A stretch of DNA of 64,000 nt from Streptomyces sp. DH5 (GTDB lineage: Bacteria > Actinomycetota > Actinomycetes > Streptomycetales > Streptomycetaceae): NCBI RefSeq assembly GCF_020873915.1, contig NZ_JAHWGP010000013.1:62001-126000 (forward strand), in the 5' to 3' direction. Below the pieces are notes generated by a model. That model was not told the origin of the DNA, did no database searches, and worked only from the letters and a program-made list of their open reading frames with translations. The translations under genes were made by a program, and so were the position numbers. This document shows, in pieces, positions 32,676-40,900 of the stretch. Every line of letters starts with the position of its first letter. Position 1 is the first letter of the stretch.

Positions 32676-33653
32676 TCATGTGACGTCCTGTTCGCGCAGC
32701 TTCCTGGCCAGCGCGTACAGACCGGCCAGGTCCATGCCCTCCGCGAGCAGCGGAAGTTCGTGCAACGGCACGCCGAGATCCGCCAGCACGGCGCGCTGCT
32801 CCGTCTCCAGCGCGTACCGCTCGGCGTACTCCTCCGCCTGCGCGAGCAGCGGCTCCACCAGCCGCTCGGCGTGTCCGCCGCGCCGCGCGCCGCCGAGGCC
32901 GGCGGACGACAGGGACCGCGCGACAGAGGAACGAGGGACCGACGCCACGAGTTCCAGCGCGGAGTCGTCCAGGACCTGCGGCCGCACCATGTTCACGATC
33001 ACCCTGCCCACCGGCAGCCGTGCGGCGCGCAGCTCCGCGATGCCGTCCGCGGTCTCCTGGACGGGCATCTCCTCCAGCAGGGCCACCAGGTGCACGGCCG
33101 TCTCCGGTGACTTCAGCACCCGCATGACGGCCTGCGCCTGGTTGTGTATCGGCCCGATCCTGGCGAGCCCGGCGACCTCGTCGTTGACGTTGAGGAAGCG
33201 GGTGATGCGGCCGGTCGGCGGGGCGTCCATCACGACGTAGTCGTAGACGAACCGGCCGTTCCTGTCCTTGCGCCGGACCGCCTCGCACGCCTTGCCGGTC
33301 AGCAGGACGTCACGGACGCCGGGGGCGATGGTGGTCGCGAAGTCGATCGCGCCGAGTTTCTTCAGGGCCCGGCCCGCGCTGCCCAGTTTGTAGAACATCT
33401 GGAGGTAGTCCAGGAGGGCCTGCTCGGCGTCGATGGCGAGGGCGTACACCTCCCCGCCGCCCGGAGCGACCGCGATCTTCCGCTCCTCGTAAGGCAGCGC
33501 CTCCGTCTCGAAGAGTTGTGCGATGCCCTGCCGGCCCTCGACCTCGACGAGGAGCGTCCGCTTCCCCTCCGTGGCCAGGGCCAGCGCGAGGGCGGCGGCC
33601 ACCGTGGTCTTGCCGGTTCCGCCCTTGCCACTGACGACCTGGAGCCTGCTCAC
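32676..33653 (-). CDS. ArsA/Get3-like ATPase with canonical deviant Walker A
   Basis: A 325-residue ATPase starting MSRLQVVSGKGGTGKTTVAA, with the signature and catalytic lysines both present. Further motifs are VEVEGRQGIAQLFE, VRDVLLTGKACEAV and YVVMDAPPTGRITRFL (switch II). It precedes the lysine-lacking paralogue on the same strand with a 118-bp gap. I infer that the two act together, one as the active and one as a partner subunit. It is divergent from the DUF4177 gene. ATG at 33653 gives the P-loop at the very N-terminus as in Get3. Confidence 0.9.
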   Translation of the reverse strand: MSRLQVVSGKGGTGKTTVAAALALALATEGKRTLLVEVEGRQGIAQLFETEALPYEERKIAVAPGGGEVYALAIDAEQALLDYLQMFYKLGSAGRALKKLGAIDFATTIAPGVRDVLLTGKACEAVRRKDRNGRFVYDYVVMDAPPTGRITRFLNVNDEVAGLARIGPIHNQAQAVMRVLKSPETAVHLVALLEEMPVQETADGIAELRAARLPVGRVIVNMVRPQVLDDSALELVASVPRSSVARSLSSAGLGGARRGGHAERLVEPLLAQAEEYAERYALETEQRAVLADLGVPLHELPLLAEGMDLAGLYALARKLREQDVT

Positions 33654-33840
33654 GTCTTCGAGCCTAAAGGCTCTCCGCGCGCTCCGTCGGCTCCGGGTGG
33701 CAGTTGCCGGAAGTCACGCCCCGCGCGCAGGGCGGCCGCGCGGGGGCCGGCGGAGTGTGCGCGCGGGCAGGCGGTGGTCGGCGGGGTGCGCGCGGGCGCA
33801 CGGTGGTGGTGCGGCCGCCGGGAGCCGGGACGGCAGCGGC

Positions 33841-33846
33841 TAGAGT
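33841..33846 (+). promoter_or_regulatory. leaderless -10 of the DUF4177 gene
   Basis: TAGAGT lies exactly 7 bp before the ATG at 33854, so transcription should start at or next to the start codon. No ribosome binding site is present, which agrees with a leaderless mRNA. No -35 is evident. Confidence 0.55.
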
Positions 33847-33853
33847 CGGCCGC

Positions 33854-34015
33854 ATGACCAAGTGGGAATACGCGACTGTGCCGCTGCTCGTCCACGCAAC
33901 GAAGCAGATTCTGGACACCTGGGGCGAGGACGGCTGGGAGCTCGTCCAGGTCGTCCCCGGGCCGAACAACCCCGAGCAGCTGGTGGCCTACCTGAAGCGC
34001 GAGAAGCAGGCATGA
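33854..34015 (+). CDS. small DUF4177 protein
   Basis: A 53-residue protein, MTKWEYATVPLLVHATKQ, then LDTWGEDGWELVQVV. The pattern WEYxTVPLLxH...WGxDGWELVQVVPGP is the DUF4177 signature. Function unknown. It is coupled to the RidA gene by an ATGA overlap (34012-34015), and the pair occurs next to the ArsA genes in many actinobacteria, so a shared role is likely. Confidence 0.85.
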   Translation: MTKWEYATVPLLVHATKQILDTWGEDGWELVQVVPGPNNPEQLVAYLKREKQA

Positions 34016-34479
34016 GCGCCGTCGAGGCGAAACTGGCCGAGCTCGGCCTGACCCTGCCGGAGGTCGTGCCTCCCCTCGCCGCGTACCAGCCGGCCGTGCG
34101 GTCGGGGCAGTACGTCTTCACCGCCGGCCAGCTCCCCATGGTGGACGGCAAGCTGCCGACGACCGGCAAGGTCGGTGCGGAGGTCACCCCGGAGGAGGCC
34201 AAGGAGCTGGCGCGCACCTGCGCGCTGAACGCCCTCGCCGCGGTCAAGTCCGTCACCGGTGACCTGGACCGGGTGGCGCGTGTGGTGAAGGTCGTGGGCT
34301 TCGTGGCCTCCGCGGCCGACTTCACCGGCCAGCCGGGCGTCCTCAACGGCGCCAGCGAACTGCTGGGCGAGGTCCTCGGCGACAAGGGCGTCCACGCCCG
34401 CAGCGCGGTGGGTGTCGCGGTGCTGCCGCTGGACGCGCCGGTGGAGGTCGAGATCCAGGTGGAACTGACGCAGGAGTAG
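34012..34479 (+). CDS. RidA family (YjgF-like) protein
   Basis: A 155-residue protein of the RidA/YjgF superfamily. It has the strand VRSGQYVFTAGQLPMVDGKL, TGDLDRVARVVKVVGFVAS and C-terminal GVHARSAVGVAVLPLDAPVEVE, where the Arg of HARSAVGV is the conserved ligand-binding arginine. RidA enzymes hydrolyse reactive 2-aminoacrylate imines; this longer subgroup (also Rv3678c) is not proven to do so. The ATG overlaps the DUF4177 stop, so both come from the leaderless transcript. Confidence 0.92.
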   Translation: MSAVEAKLAELGLTLPEVVPPLAAYQPAVRSGQYVFTAGQLPMVDGKLPTTGKVGAEVTPEEAKELARTCALNALAAVKSVTGDLDRVARVVKVVGFVASAADFTGQPGVLNGASELLGEVLGDKGVHARSAVGVAVLPLDAPVEVEIQVELTQE

Positions 34480-35241
34480 CCCCGGCGAGCGAGGACGGTG
34501 GCGGTCGCGGGCACGCGGGCGCCGCCGCACCGTGCCGCGGGTGCGGCTCCCTCCGACGTGCGGCGGATGGGCGGCTTCGGCCCGGATCCGCCTCCCCCGC
34601 ACTGACGCGTCCGGGTGAACCGGCCCCGGAGTGCGCCCCCGGTGGGTGCGAGGGGACGGTGCTGGCCGGTGTGTGACGTACCGCCCGGACCCGGATCGGC
34701 CTCTCTCCACGCCGCCGGGTCCGGTCGCCGTCCGCGCGTCGGCGACCCCGGCGGCCGTGGTGGCGGAGCCGTCGCCGGCGGACTCCCCCCGGCGACGCGA
34801 CGTACTACTGGCCGGTCCGGTGTCCGCCGGAGCGGGAGGCCGCGGAGGCCACGCCCGCTTCGTGCTCGGCAGGGACGCGGTGACGGCATCGGTGGCCTGC
34901 CCGGCAGCGGGCGGCGGGCGAGCCGCGCACCCGGTGACGGCCGTGTACGGCACGGGGGTGCCGGCCTCACACCCCGTGACGTGGCCGGCCGGGGGCCGAC
35001 CCGTCGCCCCGGACACGGCTCGTGAGGCTGCTCCCGCCGACGGGGACGCCCGACGCCCTGTCCCGCCCGCTGTCCGAGCGGGCGGTCCGGTCGTGGGCCC
35101 TCGCGGCGGCACTCCCGCGCGGTGGCCCCCGGGGGCTCCCGGGCGCGGGCCCCCGGAGCCCGCGGCCCGGGCGCGCACGACCCTCCCCGCCCGTCCCCCC
35201 GGGCACTCGAACATCCGGGCGTCACGGGATAGCCTCCGGCC
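34480..35241. other. 762-bp gene-poor spacer
   Basis: Very G+C-rich. Several frames are open through it, but none has a ribosome binding site, a recognisable domain or a start in a coding-like context. I see no convincing repeat or RNA structure. The only signal is a TAGCCT hexamer at 35230-35235, 6 bp before the Nudix ATG, which may be a leaderless -10. It may hold a decayed gene. Confidence 0.5.
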
Positions 35242-36123
35242 ATGGCGAATGCGCAGGCTGACGGGCAGTGGTACCCGCCGGAATGGCCGGAGCGGATCAG
35301 GGCGCTCACGGACGGCACCCTCACGCCGGTCACGCCGAAGCGGGCGGCCACCGTCATGCTCCTCAAGGACACCGACGACGGTCCCGTCGTGCACATGCTG
35401 CGACGGCGTACGTCCATGGCCTTCGCCGGCGGCGCGTACGCCTACCCCGGCGGCGGTGTCGACCCGCGCGACGACGACCGGCACGTCCGCTGGGCGGGCC
35501 CCGCGCGCGCGTGGTGGGCCGACCGGCTCGGCGTCGACGAGGCGGGCGCCCAGGCGATCGTCTGCGCGGCCGTACGGGAGACGTACGAGGAGGCCGGGGT
35601 GCTGCTCGCCGGGCCCACCCCCGATTCCGTGGTCGGCGACACGACCGGCGAGGACTGGGAAGCCGACCGGGCCGCGCTCGTCGCACGGGAGACGTCCTTC
35701 GCGGAGTTCCTCCACCGCCGCGGACTGGTCCTGCGCTCCGACCTGCTGGGCGCCTGGACGCGCTGGATCACCCCCGAGTTCGAGGCCCGCCGCTACGACA
35801 CCTGGTTCTTCGCCGCCAAGCTCCCCGAGGGCCAGCGCACCCGCAACGCCTCCACGGAGGCCGACCGCACGGTGTGGATCACCCCGCGCGCCGCGGCCGC
35901 CGGGTACGACCGGGGCGAACTGCTGATGATGCCCCCGACCATCGCCACCCTGCGCCAGCTCGCGGCGTACGGCACGGCAGCGGAGGCGCTCGACGCGGCG
36001 CCCGCACGGGACCTCACGCCCATACGCGCCACCGCGCGCCTGGTGGAGGGCGAGATCGTGCTCACCTGGCCGGGGCACGACGAGTTCACCAAGCACATCC
36101 CGACCGGGGGAGCCCCCGCATGA
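35242..36123 (+). CDS. Nudix hydrolase with split Nudix box (NUDT19-like)
   Basis: A 293-residue Nudix protein. The box is split: GGAYAYPGGGVDPRDDD near residues 64-80 is separated by about 35 residues from AAVRETYEEAGVLL (about 110-125), as in NUDT19-type CoA/acyl-CoA diphosphatases. The catalytic REtYEEAG is intact. The N-terminus carries PKRAATVMLLKDTDDGP, the first strand of the fold. The stop overlaps the MBL gene (ATGA), so the two are co-translated. A TAGCCT -10 six bp upstream suggests a leaderless transcript. Substrate is not evident. Confidence 0.88.
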   Translation: MANAQADGQWYPPEWPERIRALTDGTLTPVTPKRAATVMLLKDTDDGPVVHMLRRRTSMAFAGGAYAYPGGGVDPRDDDRHVRWAGPARAWWADRLGVDEAGAQAIVCAAVRETYEEAGVLLAGPTPDSVVGDTTGEDWEADRAALVARETSFAEFLHRRGLVLRSDLLGAWTRWITPEFEARRYDTWFFAAKLPEGQRTRNASTEADRTVWITPRAAAAGYDRGELLMMPPTIATLRQLAAYGTAAEALDAAPARDLTPIRATARLVEGEIVLTWPGHDEFTKHIPTGGAPA

Positions 36124-36950
36124 CGGACGCGAACACGCTGCCGGGACAACCGCGGGGAGGTGTCCTCTCCGGCCCGGCCACCGCGCGTGCCGTCAACGTG
36201 CTCGCACCCAACCCGTCGGCGATGACCCTGGACGGCACCAACACCTGGATCCTGTCGGAACCGGACTCCGACCTGGCGGTCGTGGTCGACCCGGGGCCCC
36301 TCGACGACGGGCACCTGCGTCACGTCATCGGCACGGCCGAGCAGGCCGGCAAGCGGGTGGCCCTCACCCTGCTGACCCACGGTCACCCCGACCACGCCGA
36401 GGGCGCCGGCCGTTTCGCGGAACTGACCGGCACGAAGGTGCGCGCCCTGGACCCGGCGCTGCGGCTGGGTGACGAGGGGCTGGCCGCCGGGAACGTCATC
36501 ACCGTCGGCGGCCTCGAACTGAGGGTCGTCCCGACCCCCGGCCACACCGCAGACTCCCTCTGCTTCCACCTCCCGGCGGACCGGGCGGTGCTCACCGGCG
36601 ACACGGTCCTGGGCCGCGGAACCACCGTCGTGGCCCACCCCGACGGGCGGCTCGGGGACTACCTGGACACGTTGCGACGGCTCAGGTCGCTCACGGTCGA
36701 CGACGGCGTCCACACCGTCCTGCCCGGTCACGGGCCCGTCCTGGAGGACGCCCAGGGAGCCGTGGAGTACTACCTCGCCCACCGCGCGCACCGCCTCGCC
36801 CAGGTCGAGACGGCCGTCGAGGACGGACACCGCACCCCGTCCGAGGTCGTCGCCCACGTCTACGCCGACGTCGACCGCGTGCTGTGGCCCGCCGCGGAAC
36901 TGTCGGTGCGCGCGCAGCTGGAGTACCTGCGGGAGCACGGCATCATCTGA
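36120..36950 (+). CDS. metallo-beta-lactamase fold hydrolase
   Basis: A 276-residue MBL-fold protein with the metal motif THGHPDHAEGAGRF (HxHxDH, near residues 85-97), VVPTPGHTADSLCFHL, an LTGDTVLGRG acidic ligand and a C-terminal LPGHGPVLED histidine. A C-terminal winged-helix-like extension follows (AHRLAQVETAVEDGHRTPSEVV), as in LACTB2-type proteins, which are RNases or hydrolases of small thioesters. The partner Nudix gene is upstream and overlaps by 4 bp. The same pair order occurs at Rv3677c in Mycobacterium. Confidence 0.9.
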   Translation: MTDANTLPGQPRGGVLSGPATARAVNVLAPNPSAMTLDGTNTWILSEPDSDLAVVVDPGPLDDGHLRHVIGTAEQAGKRVALTLLTHGHPDHAEGAGRFAELTGTKVRALDPALRLGDEGLAAGNVITVGGLELRVVPTPGHTADSLCFHLPADRAVLTGDTVLGRGTTVVAHPDGRLGDYLDTLRRLRSLTVDDGVHTVLPGHGPVLEDAQGAVEYYLAHRAHRLAQVETAVEDGHRTPSEVVAHVYADVDRVLWPAAELSVRAQLEYLREHGII

Positions 36951-36983
36951 ACGCCGGGTCGGGGCCGGGCCCGTTCCGGTCGG

Positions 36984-37805
36984 TCAGTCCGGCCGGGGGG
37001 TCTTCACGCCGTGCACGCGCGCGTACTCGCCGGCGAGCCACGGGCCCAGATCGTCGACGTAGGAGGCGAGGACGGCGGGGTCGCCCACCGGCTCGCGCCC
37101 GAGGGCCGCCGCCGTCCGCAGCCGGGCCGCACGCTGCGGGTAGTACGCGCCGAACGCCTCGGCCATCTCGTCCAGATCGCTGGTCCAGCCGTTCCAGCGG
37201 GGCATCACGAGGGTGAAACCGGTGCGGACGAGGTGACGGGACATGAAGCGCACGAGGGGCCGCCGCGCCTCCTCACCGCCGCCGGCCGCGGCGATCCGCT
37301 CACGCCAGCGGGGGAGGAGCAGCGCCAGGTCGCCGTTGGTCTCGCGGGCGAGCAGCGAGTCGGGCCGGTAGCGGGGGAGGGACCCGGCGAGGTCCTCACC
37401 GCAAAGCGGCGTGCACAGGCAGGCGACGAACCACCCCAGGTCGTGTCGCTCCCGCTCGCTCAGCAGCCGCTCGCGTGAGTACAGCAGGGCGCCGACGCCG
37501 TCGATCTGCGGGTACGTGCCGTCCAGCCGCTCCTCCACCGCCCGCACGGCGTCCCGGTCACGGGCGGTCGGTTCGCCGTGCAGGGAGACCAGGAGGTCGA
37601 GGTCGCCGCGGCCCACCCGGGCGGTGCCGCGCGGGACGGAACCGTAGAGGTACGCGCCGTTCAGCCGCGTCCCGAAGGCGGCGGTGAGCCGCTCCCGCGC
37701 GGCGGCCACGACCGGCCGGAAGGCGTGCGGAACCCGTGCGAGGGAGCCTTCACGCCTGATGTGTCCCCGCGCGTCCAGTCCCGGTCGGTGCACCGTCTCG
37801 GCCAT
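36984..37805 (-). CDS. nucleotidyltransferase (AadA-like)
   Basis: A protein of about 273 residues with an N-terminal NTase domain, GAYLYGSVPRGTARVGRGDL, then DLDLLVSL (GS motif and DxD metal ligands). A helical C-terminal domain follows, like that of aminoglycoside adenylyltransferases. Its natural role is unknown; resistance should not be assumed. It is inserted between the MBL gene (convergent) and crp and has no counterpart in the mycobacterial gene order, so it is probably an accessory insertion. Start: ATG at 37805 (MAETVHRPG); a GTG at 37814 is equally possible since no ribosome binding site is seen. Confidence 0.8.
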   Translation of the reverse strand: MAETVHRPGLDARGHIRREGSLARVPHAFRPVVAAARERLTAAFGTRLNGAYLYGSVPRGTARVGRGDLDLLVSLHGEPTARDRDAVRAVEERLDGTYPQIDGVGALLYSRERLLSERERHDLGWFVACLCTPLCGEDLAGSLPRYRPDSLLARETNGDLALLLPRWRERIAAAGGGEEARRPLVRFMSRHLVRTGFTLVMPRWNGWTSDLDEMAEAFGAYYPQRAARLRTAAALGREPVGDPAVLASYVDDLGPWLAGEYARVHGVKTPRPD

Positions 37806-37869
37806 GGGGATCACTGTGCCGCGCGGGGGACGTCCGGGGCAGCTGGTTTTCCGGGGGACACGGAGACGC

Positions 37870-37907
37870 GGCGGAGTCCCGCTCCCGGCAGGGAACGGGA
37901 CTCCGCC
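37870..37907 (-). terminator. terminator downstream of crp
   Basis: A perfect 12-bp stem (37870-37881 with 37896-37907) with a 14-nt loop lies 19 bp beyond the crp stop on the minus strand. It would separate crp from the nucleotidyltransferase gene. Confidence 0.75.
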
Positions 37908-37925
37908 GTACGGCTGTGCGGGAGG

Positions 37926-38600
37926 TCAGCGGGAGCGCTTCGCGAGGCGCTCGACGTCCAGCAGGATCACCGCGCGGGCCTCCAGGCGGAGCCAGCCGCG
38001 CTGGGCGAAGTCCGCCAGGGCCTTGTTGACCGTCTCGCGGGACGCGCCGACCAGCTGGGCCAGCTCCTCCTGCGTGAGGTCGTGCACCACGTGGATGCCC
38101 TCCTCGGACTGCACGCCGAAACGGCGCGACAGGTCCAGCAGGGCACGCGCGACACGGCCCGGGACGTCCGAGAAGACCAGGTCCGACATGGCGTCGTTGG
38201 TCTTGCGCAGCCGGCGCGCGACCGCGCGCAGCAGCGCGGTGGCGACCTCGGGACGGGCACTCAGCCAGGGCGTGAGGTCGCCGTGGCCCAGCGCGAGCAG
38301 CTTGACCTCGGTCAGCGCCGTGGCGGTCGCGGTGCGCGGGCCCGGGTCGAACAGGGACAGCTCACCGATCAGCTCGCCCGGGCCGACCACGGCGAGCATG
38401 TTCTCGCGGCCGTCCGGGGACGTGCGGTGCAGCTTGACCTTGCCCTCGGTCACCACGTACAGGCGGTCTCCGGGGTCGCCCTCGTGGAACAGGGAATCGC
38501 CCCGTGCCAGGGTCACCTCGCTCATGGAGGCGCGAAGCTCCGCGGCCTGCTCGTCATCGAGCGCCGCGAAAAGCGGGTTCCGCCGCAGAACGTCGTCCAC
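37926..38600 (-). CDS. crp: cAMP receptor protein family regulator Crp
   Basis: A 224-residue regulator. The N-terminal cyclic-nucleotide-binding domain includes EGDPGDRLYVVTEGKVKL and the phosphate-binding GELIGELSLFDPGPRTATATA near residues 78-98. A long dimerisation helix follows, then a C-terminal HTH (LTQEELAQLVGASRETVNKA, about 175-194). In S. coelicolor Crp is needed for germination and affects antibiotic clusters. The GTG at 38600 gives MDDVLRRNPLF, the known N-terminus. A site fitting the Streptomyces Crp consensus lies 89 bp upstream, so autoregulation is likely. Confidence 0.96.
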   Translation of the reverse strand: MDDVLRRNPLFAALDDEQAAELRASMSEVTLARGDSLFHEGDPGDRLYVVTEGKVKLHRTSPDGRENMLAVVGPGELIGELSLFDPGPRTATATALTEVKLLALGHGDLTPWLSARPEVATALLRAVARRLRKTNDAMSDLVFSDVPGRVARALLDLSRRFGVQSEEGIHVVHDLTQEELAQLVGASRETVNKALADFAQRGWLRLEARAVILLDVERLAKRSR

Positions 38601-38688
38601 GAGTTCTCTCCTTGTCGACCTGTTCAGGGGATCTTCTTCCCCACGTACCAGGGGACCGTGGTGCCCATTTTGCCGGACGGTCCAAACA

Positions 38689-38702
38689 GTGTGATCTGTC
38701 AC
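38689..38702. promoter_or_regulatory. Crp-type binding site
   Basis: GTGTGATCTGTCAC fits the reported Streptomyces consensus GTG-N6-GNCAC, and it extends to TGTGA-N4-TCACA. It sits in the 205-bp gap between crp and the endonuclease III gene, so it can act on either. From crp it is at about -89. Confidence 0.7.
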
Positions 38703-38805
38703 AAGGATGCCGTACAGGCCGGTCGGGGTATGCGGCAGGGGTCCAATTGGGCGCCGGACTTCGAGGACCGGGGCGGATGTCCGTGCCGGGTCGTAGGCTG
38801 ACCGG

Positions 38806-40068
38806 GTGTCCAAATCGCCGGTGAGAGCACAGGCCGAGGAGGCTGCGCGAGTGCGTGTACGTCGCGATTCCGCTGTGGGCGAACAGGGCTCCGATGGCGG
38901 TAGGAAATCGGCGAAAGCGGCGAAGAGGCCGCCGTCGGAGGAGAGGTCCGCGGACGAGAAGCGCACGCCCGTGAGGGCGGCCGCCTCGTCGGCGGAGGGC
39001 GCCGCGCCCGCGAGGGGGACGGCCTCGTCGGCGAAGAAGGCCGCCCCGCCCGCGAAGAGGACCGGCTCAGCCGAGAAGACCGCCACCTCGGCCGAGAAGA
39101 CCGCCACCTCGGCCGAGAAGACCACCACCTCGGCCGAGAAGACCGCCACCTCGGCCGAGAAGACCACCACCCCCGCCAAGAAGGTCGCCGCCATCAAGAA
39201 GGCCCCGTCCCCCAGGAAGCAGGTCGTCGCACCCGTGAAGGCGACCGCTGCCGTGAAGACCGCCCCAGCCAAGGCCGTGGTGAAACCGGCCGGGGGCGAG
39301 TCGCGCACCGCGCTGGTCCGCCGGGCGCGCCGGATCAACCGTGCGCTCGCCGAGGTGTACCCGTACGCCCACCCGGAGCTCGACTTCGAGAACCCCTTCC
39401 AACTCGTCGTCGCCACGGTGCTGTCGGCCCAGACCACCGACCTGCGGGTCAACCAGACGACGCCCGCCCTCTTCGCGAAGTACCCCACCCCCGAGGACCT
39501 GGCCGCGGCCAATCCCGAGGAGGTGGAGGAGATCCTGCGCCCGACCGGTTTCTTCCGGGCCAAGACCAAGTCGGTGATCGGGCTCTCCAAGGCGCTCGCG
39601 GAGGACTTCGGCGGCGAGGTTCCCGGCCGGCTGGAGGACCTCGTGAAGCTGCCCGGCGTGGGCCGCAAGACCGCCTTCGTCGTGCTGGGCAACGCCTTCG
39701 GACGCCCCGGCATCACCGTGGACACCCACTTCCAGCGCCTGGTGCGCCGCTGGCGGTGGACCGCGGAGACCGACCCCGACAAGATCGAGGCGGCCATCGG
39801 CGCACTCTTCCCCAAGAGCGACTGGACGGACCTGTCCCACCACGTGATCTGGCACGGCCGTCGCATCTGCCACGCGCGCAAGCCCGCCTGCGGCGCCTGC
39901 CCCATCGCGGCGCTCTGCCCGGCGTACGGGGAGGGCGAGACGGACCCGGAGAAGGCGGAGAAGCTGCTGAAGTACGAGAAGGGCGGCCTCCCCGGCCAGC
40001 GTCTGAGGCCCCCGCAGGCCTACCTCGACGCCGGCGGCAGGCCCGCGCCGCCGCTGGGGGCCGGATGA
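38806..40068 (+). CDS. nth: endonuclease III with Lys/Ala/Thr repeat tail
   Basis: A 420-residue DNA glycosylase/AP lyase for oxidised pyrimidines. The C-terminal 230 residues are the normal enzyme: helix-hairpin-helix LPGVGRKTA (about 283-291, catalytic Lys), VDTHFQRL (catalytic Asp) and a 4Fe-4S ligand set in [17 protein letters not shown]. The first 165 residues are unusual: a basic, disordered histone-H1-like extension with five AEKTATS-type repeats followed by [18 protein letters not shown]. It may hold the enzyme on DNA. The GTG start at 38806 follows a TAGGCT -10 by 6 bp, so the mRNA is probably leaderless. A Crp site is about 104 bp upstream. Confidence 0.93.
   Translation: MSKSPVRAQAEEAARVRVRRDSAVGEQGSDGGRKSAKAAKRPPSEERSADEKRTPVRAAASSAEGAAPARGTASSAKKAAPPAKRTGSAEKTATSAEKTATSAEKTTTSAEKTATSAEKTTTPAKKVAAIKKAPSPRKQVVAPVKATAAVKTAPAKAVVKPAGGESRTALVRRARRINRALAEVYPYAHPELDFENPFQLVVATVLSAQTTDLRVNQTTPALFAKYPTPEDLAAANPEEVEEILRPTGFFRAKTKSVIGLSKALAEDFGGEVPGRLEDLVKLPGVGRKTAFVVLGNAFGRPGITVDTHFQRLVRRWRWTAETDPDKIEAAIGALFPKSDWTDLSHHVIWHGRRICHARKPACGACPIAALCPAYGEGETDPEKAEKLLKYEKGGLPGQRLRPPQAYLDAGGRPAPPLGAG
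39070..39174 (+). repeat. five 21-bp tandem repeats inside nth
   Basis: Five copies of a 21-bp unit encode [14 protein letters not shown] heptads (39070, 39091, 39112, 39133, 39154). Copies alternate at one codon (GCC or ACC), so copies 2-3 and 4-5 look like a duplicated 42-bp block. The repeats stay in frame; changes in number would alter tail length only. Confidence 0.9.
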
Positions 40069-40159
40069 GGGAGTGGTACACGGGGCGGCGGCCCGCGGAA
40101 CGATCCCGGGGCCGCCGGGCGTTGAATCCGCGGGACGCGGCCGGACGAGGGGGGTGGCG

Positions 40160-40855
40160 ATGAGACGGACGAGCGGTACCCAGGGCGATTCGGTGACGCT
40201 CAGCCAGGAGGGGCTGCCCGACTGGCTGGAACCGGTGGCCCGCGCTGCGGAGACGGTCGCGCCCCGGCAGCTGAGCCGCTTCCTGCCCCCGGAGGACGGC
40301 GGAGGACGGCAGTCGGCCGTCCTCGTCCTCTTCGGTGACGGAGCGCGCGGCCCGGAGCTGCTCCTCATGGAGCGGGCGACCTCGCTGCGCTCCCACGCGG
40401 GGCAGCCGTCCTTCCCCGGGGGCGCCCTCGACCCGGAGGACGGGGACCCCCAGGGCGACGGACCGCTGCGGGCCGCCCTGCGCGAGGCCGAGGAGGAGAC
40501 CGGGCTCGATCCCACCGGCGTGCAGCTCTTCAGTGCGCTGCCGAAGCTCTACATCCCGGTCAGCGGCTTCGTCGTCACCCCCGTGCTGGGCTGGTGGCGG
40601 GTTCCCAGCCCGGTGGACGTGGTCGATCCGAACGAGACCGCGCGGGTGTTCACCGTTCCCGTGGCGGATCTCACCCACCCGGACAACCGTGCGACCACGG
40701 TCCATCCCAGCGGCTTCCAGGGCCCGGCATTCCTGGTCGAATCGGCCCTCGTGTGGGGGTTCACCGCGGGCGTCATCGACCGGCTGCTGCACTTCTCCGG
40801 GTGGGAGCGGCCCTGGGATCGGAACAAGCGGGTCCCCCTGGACTGGGGGTCATGA
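40160..40855 (+). CDS. Nudix CoA diphosphatase (NudL-like)
   Basis: A 231-residue Nudix hydrolase. The CoA-pyrophosphatase signature LLMERATSLRSHAGQPSFPG immediately precedes the Nudix box (GGALDPEDGD, then PLRAALREAEEETGLDPTG). Such enzymes split CoA or acyl-CoA into phosphopantetheine and 3',5'-ADP. The start at ATG 40160 is preceded by GAGGGGGG. It follows nth and precedes marP, as Rv3672c does in M. tuberculosis, but the thioredoxin-like gene between nth and it (Rv3673c) is absent here. Confidence 0.92.
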   Translation: MRRTSGTQGDSVTLSQEGLPDWLEPVARAAETVAPRQLSRFLPPEDGGGRQSAVLVLFGDGARGPELLLMERATSLRSHAGQPSFPGGALDPEDGDPQGDGPLRAALREAEEETGLDPTGVQLFSALPKLYIPVSGFVVTPVLGWWRVPSPVDVVDPNETARVFTVPVADLTHPDNRATTVHPSGFQGPAFLVESALVWGFTAGVIDRLLHFSGWERPWDRNKRVPLDWGS

Positions 40856-40900
40856 CAGGGTGGGCCCCGTACCGGGGACGACGAGGCGAGGCTTGAAGCG

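Noticed and set aside
34615-35230. Open frames in the 762-bp spacer before the Nudix gene
   Set aside because: No ribosome binding site, no recognisable domain, and low-complexity Arg/Pro/Gly composition. A decayed gene cannot be excluded.
36984-37805. Aminoglycoside resistance gene
   Set aside because: Only the general nucleotidyltransferase motif and a helical C-terminus are visible; the sequence does not show a drug substrate.
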